Below, one piece after another: positions 9,914-16,414 of a stretch of 64,000 nucleotides of DNA (its first letter is position 1; each line of letters begins with the position of its first letter). Below the pieces are notes generated by a model. The model did not search any database, was not told where the DNA came from, and worked only from the letters and a program-made list of their open reading frames with translations. Where the stretch lies: positions 248,001 to 312,000 of the forward strand of contig CAVYHJ010000001.1 in the NCBI GenBank assembly GCA_963768165.1, in the 5' to 3' direction. The translations under genes and the position numbers were made by a program. Source of the stretch: CAVYHJ01 sp963768165 [NCBI: uncultured bacterium] (GTDB lineage: Bacteria > UBP4 > UBA4092).

Positions 9914-11062
9914 ATGGCTATACGTTTTTTAAGAAACGTTTTTTTATTAGTTCTCACGCTAATCACCTACGGGACGGTTTTCCCCTCGGAAATTCACTGG
10001 TTTCCACCGGAAACCGTAGATAATATCGGTGATGTCGGCACCTTTACGTCTATCAAACTGGATAACTTGGGAAACCCACATATCAGTTATTACGATAAGG
10101 GAAAAGGACATCTCAAATATGCTTGTAAACTCTACCATAAATGGGAAGTGTTTATCGTGGACACGACTGCTGACGTTGGTAAATATACTTCTCTTGTGGT
10201 GGATAAATTAAACCGGCCATGGATTGCCTATTATGACGTGACTCATCATTCCGTAAAATGCGCTCATTGGGACGGGCAAAAATGGGTAATTGAATTTGTT
10301 GAAAAAGGCGGTTGGCTGGGGATGTTAGGTGTCAGTTTAGCTTTAGATACTGATGGAAATCCACATGTAGTCTATTACGACAATCTTCACCATTTCCTAA
10401 AATATGCCAAAAAAGTAGATAATGTTTGGGAAATTTCAGTTTTGGATGCGACTGGGAATGTGGGCATTCTCCCTGCTATCGTAATTGACTCTAAAAATAA
10501 CCCCCATATTGCCTATTACGATATCGGAAAAGAAGATTTGAAATATGCTTCATGGTGGAAGGATCACTGGAAATTCGATGTCATTGATTCCAACCAGGAA
10601 GTGGGATTTTATGTTTCTATTGCTCTAGATAACAATGATCGTCCGATTGTTTCTTATGAGGACGACCTCCATTATTATTTGAAATATGCCTCTTGGAATG
10701 GTATCTCATGGGATATCCAAACCCTGGATACACACGGTATCGTGGGAAAACATACCTCCTTGGTACTGGATAAAGAAAATCGACCTTATATTAGTTATTT
10801 CGATTATACACTCGGTCATTTAAAATTTGCTTTTTGGAATGATTCCAAATGGTCTGTCAATGCCATTGATACCTCCAGCGGTGCGGGTCAATATTCCTCT
10901 CTGGCAATAGATCCCAATAACACATGTCATATCAGTTATTATAGTTGGGCAACCAAAAGTCTCCAATATATCCGTGGAACTTACAATAACAACAAGATTG
11001 CCAAAGAAACATCCCTAATCCACCCTATCTCCCAAAAAATCAATGTTTCACCTGCAAAATAA
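9914..11062 (+). CDS. Secreted seven-repeat beta-propeller-like protein
   Basis: I recognise no named family. Residues 1-25 form a signal peptide (MAIRFLRNVFLLVLTLITYG, then cleavage near FPSE). The rest is seven repeats of about 47 residues with the pattern VG.YTSLALD..NRPHISYYD...GHLKYA.W...W....ID, each starting with a loop glycine and centred on a SYYD strand. Seven such units suggest a closed seven-bladed propeller. Repeats 1-6 are well kept; the last replaces D by S (ISYYSW) and is followed by an unstructured tail. It stands alone, divergent from the methyltransferase, with an intrinsic terminator about 170 bases downstream. Likely periplasmic or extracellular; binding or carbohydrate recognition is a guess only. 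Confidence 0.8.
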   Translation: MAIRFLRNVFLLVLTLITYGTVFPSEIHWFPPETVDNIGDVGTFTSIKLDNLGNPHISYYDKGKGHLKYACKLYHKWEVFIVDTTADVGKYTSLVVDKLNRPWIAYYDVTHHSVKCAHWDGQKWVIEFVEKGGWLGMLGVSLALDTDGNPHVVYYDNLHHFLKYAKKVDNVWEISVLDATGNVGILPAIVIDSKNNPHIAYYDIGKEDLKYASWWKDHWKFDVIDSNQEVGFYVSIALDNNDRPIVSYEDDLHYYLKYASWNGISWDIQTLDTHGIVGKHTSLVLDKENRPYISYFDYTLGHLKFAFWNDSKWSVNAIDTSSGAGQYSSLAIDPNNTCHISYYSWATKSLQYIRGTYNNNKIAKETSLIHPISQKINVSPAK

Positions 11063-11081
11063 TCCCATCCCCTTTGCTTCT

Positions 11082-11231
11082 CACAAGCGGAATTGAAATT
11101 TTCAATTCCGCTTGAAAGAGCGAACAAAATTGAAGTTCCAGGACATTTTGACACGCTTGGCATTTCTTGGGGGTGATGGACAGCTTTCTGCATTTGCAGA
11201 AAGCCTATTTCTACTAAAATCAAATAAATAG
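11082..11231. repeat. Hairpin-bearing dispersed repeat, copy A
   Basis: Starts with a near-perfect palindrome at 11085-11113 (AAGCGGAATTGAAA with its complement) and has a second perfect hairpin at 11183-11204 (GCTTTCTGCA, loop TT, TGCAGAAAGC). The segments GAGCGAACA, ACGCYTGGCATTTCYTGGG and ATAGAAAACC recur in the same order in copy B near 61.1-61.4 kb, where the second hairpin has an unrelated but also perfect stem. No coding capacity is evident. Confidence 0.65.
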
Positions 11232-11263
11232 AAAACCTTTAAAATTTGTTAAAGGTTTTTTTT
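11232..11263 (+). terminator. Rho-independent terminator of the propeller gene
   Basis: Stem AAAACCTTTAA (11232-11242), loop AATTTG, complementary arm TTAAAGGTTTT (11249-11259) running into eight T (11256-11263). The T-run serves the plus-strand gene at 9914. Seven bases on is the stop of the minus-strand aldehyde dehydrogenase, for which the hairpin may also act more weakly. Confidence 0.8.
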
Positions 11264-11269
11264 GAATTC

Positions 11270-12700
11270 TTAGCTGACTTCAAGAACGTCCCGGAGAACC
11301 ATACGGCGTTTTCTAAGGAAATGGCGGGGATAAAGTTCGCCTTCACCGGTCGGTCCGGCAATGGAAAATGCGGTTGGTCCTTCGGCTTCATAACCCAAGA
11401 CAGATCCGCAATGAGAGTTGGCAACAAATAAATTACATGACATTTTTTTAGCAAAATGAGTAATACGACCAATATTCTTGGAATGGATCATGGCAGTATG
11501 CCGCAGACCATGTTCCGCTTGATACGCCAATTCAACAGCTTGTTCATAATCATTAGCCCTGACAATCGCTAGAATCGGCATCATAAGTTCGGTCTGGACA
11601 AAGGGATGATTCGAGTCCGTTTCACAAATCGCCAAAATTTTATCCTCCCCTATCCGAACCCCAATATCATTAAGAATAACACTGGCATTTTTGCCGACAT
11701 ATTCCTTTTTGATGGAACCGTCGGGATTAAGTACCGTATTTTTTAGCCTGTCCGTCTCTGTAGATGACAATAAATAAGCCCCATTGCGCTGCATAGCGTC
11801 TATTAGCCTGTCTGCGACACTCCGTACCACGAAACATTCTTTCTCGCAAATACAGGGCATATTGTTATCGAAAGCTGCCCCCCGGACAATAGATTGCGCA
11901 GCATTCTCGATATCGGCAGTTTCATCCACAACTACAGGTGGATTTCCGGGTCCAGCAACCATTGCCCGTTTTCCAGATTCCATTGCTGCGCGCACAACAC
12001 CGCCCCCTCCTGTCGCGACAATCAAATTAATCCGTTTATGTTTCATTAATTCAGCGGAACTTCTTAAAGAGGGTTCCGCAACAGAGGTCATCAGATTTTC
12101 CGGCCCACCCAGTTTGACAATGGTTCGGTTAAGGACTTTCATGGTTTCATTGGAGCATAAGGCGGCATTGGGATGGGGATTAAAGGTCACGGCATTCCCA
12201 GCGGAGAGAATAATAATACCATTATTAATTATCGTCGCTGTTGGATTGGTTGTTGGAGTAATTGAGCCGACCACCCCCACGGGGCTGTACACTGCCAAAG
12301 TTATTCCCCGGTCACCGATATACATCTCTTTGGGTAAATCTTCAACACCCGGAGTTTTAGTAGCCACCAGCCAATTCTTTGCTCTTTTATCCGCTACTCT
12401 ACCCATCTTGGTATCGGCAACCGCCAACTCCGCTAATCGTTGGGCATGTTCCAATGCCGTCTCCCGCATTCCTTGAATAATTTCACGTCGCTTTTCAAAA
12501 CCTAATGCAACAAATTGTTTTTGGGCTGTCGCTGCGGCATTTACCGCAGAATCCACATCCGTAAATACGCCATCTCCCAAAGAAGTTTTTGGTGAAGATG
12601 TAGCCGTAGAGACCGTTGAACTCACACTTCCTGATTCATTCTGCATGGACCGTAAGACTTGTTCTACTATTCGACTTATTTCTTGTTCGGAAAGCGACAT
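11270..12700 (-). CDS. CoA-acylating aldehyde dehydrogenase of a microcompartment (PduP/EutE-like)
   Basis: Oxidises a short aldehyde (here probably L-lactaldehyde) to acyl-CoA with NAD+. The 476-residue protein has the catalytic cysteine in DNNMPCICEKE (C283), the nucleotide-fold segment VVGSITPTTNP and the long glycine run VATGGGGVVRA. Residues 2-19, LSEQEISRIVEQVLRSMQ, form an amphipathic helix followed by a Ser/Thr-rich linker (to about 37): the usual form of an N-terminal encapsulation peptide that targets enzymes into BMC shells. It is the last gene of the operon, 47 bases after the flavoprotein-like gene. The aldolase upstream makes lactaldehyde and PduL would take the acyl-CoA on. The family is certain; substrate is inferred from context. 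Confidence 0.95.
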   Translation of the reverse strand: MSLSEQEISRIVEQVLRSMQNESGSVSSTVSTATSSPKTSLGDGVFTDVDSAVNAAATAQKQFVALGFEKRREIIQGMRETALEHAQRLAELAVADTKMGRVADKRAKNWLVATKTPGVEDLPKEMYIGDRGITLAVYSPVGVVGSITPTTNPTATIINNGIIILSAGNAVTFNPHPNAALCSNETMKVLNRTIVKLGGPENLMTSVAEPSLRSSAELMKHKRINLIVATGGGGVVRAAMESGKRAMVAGPGNPPVVVDETADIENAAQSIVRGAAFDNNMPCICEKECFVVRSVADRLIDAMQRNGAYLLSSTETDRLKNTVLNPDGSIKKEYVGKNASVILNDIGVRIGEDKILAICETDSNHPFVQTELMMPILAIVRANDYEQAVELAYQAEHGLRHTAMIHSKNIGRITHFAKKMSCNLFVANSHCGSVLGYEAEGPTAFSIAGPTGEGELYPRHFLRKRRMVLRDVLEVS

Positions 12701-12747
12701 ATTTAAAACCTCATTTTAATAAATTCAAATTTAATTTATTTACTGTT

Positions 12748-13572
12748 TTATTCAATTGTAATTTCCAATTGTTTGGCAGTATCCCGTGCCAATGGAGTAA
12801 CCAGCGAACCCGGTTTTAAAATAATCTTTTTAGCACCCGATTTGGCAGCTAACGTTACTTCTCGTTCTGTAATCAATTCCCTGTCCATTCCAAAAGGTGT
12901 CATTTCATCCACCTTTTCAATCGTACCGGTTGCCATTTTAATTGCCTTGTCCGTCTCCATTGCCAATTGTTTGACATCCACCAATCGCATTCCCCACCGT
13001 TCTAATTTTTGCAACTGGGTAATGATTGAAGCCATCAAATCGCTGGGTAAGGACGGTAATCCCCATTTAGCAAATTCACCTTCTGCTGGGTCTACTCCAT
13101 TTTTCGCAGCGACTACCGCTTTTTTCGAAACCAACGCAAGAAAAATTAGATAAAGAATAAATGAGTCCGTGATTCCGTATGATAATTTTAAAGCAGTATT
13201 CCTGGATAATGTACCCACCATAATACCCACATGACCATTTAACAATTTGATAATCCCCTCGCCATCTGTATCTGGAACAATAGAACTAATCCCTGTTAAT
13301 TCCACAAATTTATTGGTTCCCGGATTATTTTTACAATTCGGGCAAAGTACCAAATTAAATCCAAACCCTTTGGCGCGAAGTTGTTTGATTTGTTCTACAC
13401 TTTCATTCAAACCAATATCCGTACCGGTATATATTACTAAAATCGATTTACCAGATCCGGGAACTGGTGTGCTGGGTACACTTGAGGGAGTTACACTTCC
13501 ACCGGACAGGATTTTCTGTAATTCTTGTTCTACTAATTTGGCTATTTTGGATTCATCAATCATATAGGTCAT
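12748..13572 (-). CDS. Flavoprotein-fold protein with encapsulation peptide (microcompartment cargo)
   Basis: About 274 residues. The N-terminal helix IDESKIAKLVEQELQKILSG plus a Pro/Ser-rich linker is a typical encapsulation peptide. Then comes a Rossmann-like flavoprotein domain (PF02441-like: ILVIYTGTDIGLNESVEQIK, FNLVLCPNCKNN), and the C-terminus reads KKIILKPGSLVTPLARD, a tail seen in several BMC proteins. Such proteins occur in BMC loci, but their chemistry is not settled; flavin binding is inferred from the fold. I choose the ATG at 13572: it overlaps the pduL stop as ATGA, implying translational coupling, whereas the in-frame ATG at 13614 would lie inside pduL. Another in-frame ATG three codons on (13563) is also possible. 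Confidence 0.78.
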   Translation of the reverse strand: MTYMIDESKIAKLVEQELQKILSGGSVTPSSVPSTPVPGSGKSILVIYTGTDIGLNESVEQIKQLRAKGFGFNLVLCPNCKNNPGTNKFVELTGISSIVPDTDGEGIIKLLNGHVGIMVGTLSRNTALKLSYGITDSFILYLIFLALVSKKAVVAAKNGVDPAEGEFAKWGLPSLPSDLMASIITQLQKLERWGMRLVDVKQLAMETDKAIKMATGTIEKVDEMTPFGMDRELITEREVTLAAKSGAKKIILKPGSLVTPLARDTAKQLEITIE

Positions 13573-14261
13573 TTTATTAATGAAACAAACATTCCTGTTT
13601 TCACCAAAGCACAATTCCCATCATCCGTATCCAAATGCATTTCAAGCCGAAAATTCGGATGTACTCGGCAAAATACTTTTTCAAAGAGTGTCGGTTTGTC
13701 GGTATTCACAAAGATTTTCACGGTTTGTTCATTCTCCACGCCAAAATGTGCGGCATCATCGGGGCTCATGTGAATATGCCGGCTGGCGCAAATTCCACAA
13801 GGTCGTGTAATGGATCCCTTCGGTCCGACCAGGGTTAACTCCACTCCCCCTTTATGCCCTACCGAAACGGCTACTGGAGGTTCCACACCCAGGTAAATCG
13901 CATCCGTACGAGAAATTTCCACTTGAGTTTTTCCACGAGCAGGTCCAAGAACACGCACCTTCTCAAACTTTCGCTTATTGGGTCCAATTACAGTAAGTTG
14001 TTCATCATAGGCAAATTGATTTTTCTGATATAAGGCATTCCGCACAGTCATTTGATATCCTGCACCGAAAAGAATGTCCTGATCTTCCTGAGACAAATGT
14101 AAATGCCGCGCAGAAATAGCAAGAGGAATCAAACGTTTCCCATCCGGCCCGAATTGCGGTGGGCCATACATATGAGAGGCTTTCTCTTCCAGTTCTTGAA
14201 CTTTGAGCGAGTCCATGACGCGACGTGTAATAAGCGTCACCAATTCCTGTTGGTCCATCAA
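13569..14261 (-). CDS. pduL: PduL-type phosphate acyltransferase
   Basis: The BMC phosphotransacylase swaps CoA for phosphate on the acyl-CoA made by the aldehyde dehydrogenase, recycling CoA within the shell and yielding acyl-phosphate for ATP synthesis. At 230 residues it has both halves of the PduL fold, with zinc-site motifs SARHLHLS and ASRHIHMS and the C-terminal LEMHLDTDDGN. Residues 3-20, DQQELVTLITRRVMDSLK, look like an N-terminal encapsulation helix. Its stop overlaps the start of the flavoprotein-like gene. A 92-base gap with a hairpin separates it from the second BMC-H gene. Confidence 0.95.
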   Translation of the reverse strand: MMDQQELVTLITRRVMDSLKVQELEEKASHMYGPPQFGPDGKRLIPLAISARHLHLSQEDQDILFGAGYQMTVRNALYQKNQFAYDEQLTVIGPNKRKFEKVRVLGPARGKTQVEISRTDAIYLGVEPPVAVSVGHKGGVELTLVGPKGSITRPCGICASRHIHMSPDDAAHFGVENEQTVKIFVNTDKPTLFEKVFCRVHPNFRLEMHLDTDDGNCALVKTGMFVSLIK

Positions 14262-14289
14262 TCCCCCAATTTATAAATTGATGATTCTA

Positions 14290-14333
14290 GATTGCAGATT
14301 TCAGATTAACTAATAAAACTGAAATCTAAAATC
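14290..14333. repeat. Hairpin between the BMC-H gene and pduL
   Basis: Arms 14290-14304 (GATTGCAGATTTCAG) and 14319-14333 pair at 13 of 15 positions around a 14-base AT-rich loop. There is no T-run in the minus direction, so it is not a standard terminator. It sits inside the operon, between the two shell genes and the downstream cargo genes. A related sequence (GATTACAGATTTTAGATTTC) occurs near 40835-40860. Confidence 0.55.
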
Positions 14334-14352
14334 TGAAATTGGCAAATTCCAC

Positions 14353-14631
14353 TTATTTTCCGCTCGGTAATATTTTGTCAAGTTCTTGATGCGGACGCGG
14401 GATGACGTGAACGGATACCAATTCACCGACTCGTTTCGCCGCTGCTGCACCGGCATCTGTTGCCGCTTTCACGGCACCGACATCGCCACGTACCATGACG
14501 GTGACATACCCGCCGCCAATTTTTTCTTTTCCAATTAATGTCACGTTGGCAGCTTTGACCATGGCATCTGCGGCTTCAATTGAGGCCACATTACCTTTGG
14601 TTTCTATTAAACCTAATGCTTCTCCTACCAT
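14353..14631 (-). CDS. BMC-H hexameric shell protein (92 aa)
   Basis: A single BMC domain (PF00936) of canonical PduA/CcmK length. Visible are the N-terminal [10 protein letters not shown] strand, the helix with [12 protein letters not shown], the pore-region run [19 protein letters not shown], and SVHVIPRPH at the end. Hexamers tile the facets of the shell and pass small polar metabolites through the central pore. A strong AAGGAGG precedes the ATG by 9 bases. It lies 38 bases after the other BMC-H gene; the two are paralogues that probably mix in one shell. Confidence 0.97.
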   Translation of the reverse strand: MVGEALGLIETKGNVASIEAADAMVKAANVTLIGKEKIGGGYVTVMVRGDVGAVKAATDAGAAAAKRVGELVSVHVIPRPHQELDKILPSGK

Positions 14632-14669
14632 TTCTTATTTCCTCCTTAAATTAATTATGTTGCTTTTGT

Positions 14670-15023
14670 TTATTTGGATTTCTTTCCACTTTTATCCGAA
14701 TCACCCGCTGGCTTTAAAACATCCGTGCGGCCATACGATTGCAGTTCCGGAACTGTATCAATTAATATATCCACTTGATCGTCCGGGCGGGGAATCACAT
14801 GCACGGCAGATAACTGGCTAATCCGTTTCGCTGCCGCAGCACCGGCATCCACTGCCGCTTTTACGGCACTCACTTCACCAATCAATTTTACTGTGGATAT
14901 ACCTGCATCGGCTTGGGCAATCTCAACCAACGACACCTCTGCCGCTTTCAATGCCGCATCCGCCGCCTCGATACTACCCACAAGCCCTATAGTCTCAATC
15001 ATTCCCAAGGCTTGTAGACCCAT
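14670..15023 (-). CDS. BMC-H hexameric shell protein with C-terminal extension
   Basis: A BMC domain (about residues 1-88: LQALGMIETIGLVGSIEAAD, then ISTVKLIGEVSAVKAAVDAG, ending SAVHVIPRPDD) followed by about 30 extra residues, hydrophilic and lysine-rich at the end. The usual BMC-H length is 90-100, so the tail is an extension. I choose the ATG at 15023 because GGGAGG stands 8 bases upstream; an in-frame GTG 9 bases earlier lies too close to it. First shell gene of the operon, 57 bases after the aldolase. Confidence 0.95.
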   Translation of the reverse strand: MGLQALGMIETIGLVGSIEAADAALKAAEVSLVEIAQADAGISTVKLIGEVSAVKAAVDAGAAAAKRISQLSAVHVIPRPDDQVDILIDTVPELQSYGRTDVLKPAGDSDKSGKKSK

Positions 15024-15079
15024 AAACCTCACCTCCCAATTTGATTTTTTTAATATTTATCATTGTGCGTTATTTTACG

Positions 15080-15886
15080 TCAAGACGATTGACTTTGCAA
15101 TCGGTTGACAATTTCCCTGGTAATTTTCATCACCAATTCGGTCTGTGCCATTTGTCCTTCCTCCTTCGCACAGGTAGCTACATAGTCAGAATCATTTTTT
15201 GAGCTATAAGGAGTTGGATTCGTGATACACGATTGAGCAACCTTGGCCATACCCGGATGTGTTTCTATTAATCGCTGAACTTGCTGCGCGTCCAAAACCC
15301 GTTCTCCACCGAGTATTTTTGCGGTAAGAAGAATTTTTGCAAACTGTTCCATACTTTCCATGTGATAATATGCCGAGTAAATATCTTTGCCTACCGTTAA
15401 TGCTCCGTGATTCGCGAGTAATAAAGTGTCTCGTCCCCGGATGATATTTCTAATTTTATCAGGAATTTCATTGGTAGACGAAGTAGCATAATCGGCGATA
15501 GGAATGGCACCAATAGTCACAATAATTTCCGGAAGAATACATTTGTCTAACGGGACTCCAGCCACCGCAAAGCCCGTGGCAGTCGGTGGATGGGCATGAA
15601 CTACAGCAACGACATCCGGCCTCTCTTCATAAACAGCCAAATGCATTTTGAGTTCACTGGAAGGTTCATAACGAGAATCGCCGGATAATTTCTTTCCCTT
15701 TAAGTCGGTTTTAATAATATGTTCGAAAGCAAGATATCCTTTACACAGATCGCGAGCAGTAACCAAAATCTCTTCCTCACTTATTCGGATGCTAAGGTTG
15801 CCTTCTCCGGCAACAATATATCCTCGTGCATAAAGCCTTTTCCCAATTTCAATAATGTCATTTATCGCTTGCTGTTCTTCAAACAT
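15080..15886 (-). CDS. Class II aldolase (L-fuculose/L-rhamnulose-1-phosphate aldolase type), microcompartment-targeted
   Basis: A zinc aldolase of the FucA/AraD family splitting a deoxyketose 1-phosphate to dihydroxyacetone phosphate and L-lactaldehyde. Seen: GEGNLSIR near residue 28, SSELKMH (E78, the catalytic acid position), metal ligands HAH (H97, H99), and LLLANHGALTVG. The family is usually about 215 residues; here 268, the excess being a linker and a C-terminal amphipathic helix (LVMKITREIVNRLQ) that reads as a C-terminal encapsulation peptide, as known for Planctomycetes-type BMC aldolases. First gene of the operon, so lactaldehyde would be made inside the shell. Fuculose versus rhamnulose specificity cannot be read here. 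Confidence 0.93.
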   Translation of the reverse strand: MFEEQQAINDIIEIGKRLYARGYIVAGEGNLSIRISEEEILVTARDLCKGYLAFEHIIKTDLKGKKLSGDSRYEPSSELKMHLAVYEERPDVVAVVHAHPPTATGFAVAGVPLDKCILPEIIVTIGAIPIADYATSSTNEIPDKIRNIIRGRDTLLLANHGALTVGKDIYSAYYHMESMEQFAKILLTAKILGGERVLDAQQVQRLIETHPGMAKVAQSCITNPTPYSSKNDSDYVATCAKEEGQMAQTELVMKITREIVNRLQSQSS

Positions 15887-16042
15887 GATTAGTAAACCTA
15901 TTTAAGTTTTATGATAATGATAATGGAATGAAACTCCCTGTCCTGTCAAGAAAAATTAAAGTGCTGCATAGATGTCAAGTTATATTGCTTAACAATTATG
16001 GAGTGTTGATTGATCTGACAAAGTAAGGAATAGTACAAGAAA

Positions 16043-16399
16043 TCAAATAGGTAAAAGTTCTTTTACACTTTTTTTAAGTTCCAGTAAATCCCCTGATTTT
16101 ACGATATAACGGTCTGCCGCCCAGCTTACTAAATCCTGTTTGTGTTGCCCGTAAGCCGTACATAATACTACTGGAATCTTGCGGTCACTTTTGCGTAAAT
16201 GTGTAAGAAAATCCAACCCATCCATAACCGGCATTTGAATATCCAATACAATAAGATGAATATCCTGTTCTTCCAACAGTTTCAAAGCAACCGACCCATT
16301 TTCTGCTTCAATAACTGAATATCCTTCTCTACTAAATTCATCTTTAAACAACAGCCGGATATTGGGCTCATCGTCAACAATTAAAATTGTTTTTTTCAT
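16043..16399 (-). CDS. Single-domain response regulator (CheY-like receiver)
   Basis: A 118-residue receiver with nothing attached. The acidic pocket D9-D10, phosphoacceptor D53 (IVLDIQMPVMDG), T81 (VVLCTAYG) and K101 (YIVKSGD) are all present, so it should be phosphorylatable. With no output domain it must act by protein contact or as a phosphorelay. It lies 15 bases after the histidine kinase gene, which is its natural partner. It is 157 bases upstream of the microcompartment operon on the same strand, so read-through is possible but unproven. Confidence 0.95.
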   Translation of the reverse strand: MKKTILIVDDEPNIRLLFKDEFSREGYSVIEAENGSVALKLLEEQDIHLIVLDIQMPVMDGLDFLTHLRKSDRKIPVVLCTAYGQHKQDLVSWAADRYIVKSGDLLELKKSVKELLPI

Positions 16400-16414
16400 A
16401 AGATATTCCTTTCT

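Noticed and set aside
11784-12476. 230-codon plus-strand frame opposite the aldehyde dehydrogenase
   Set aside because: Antisense shadow of a well-supported gene, with no family features.
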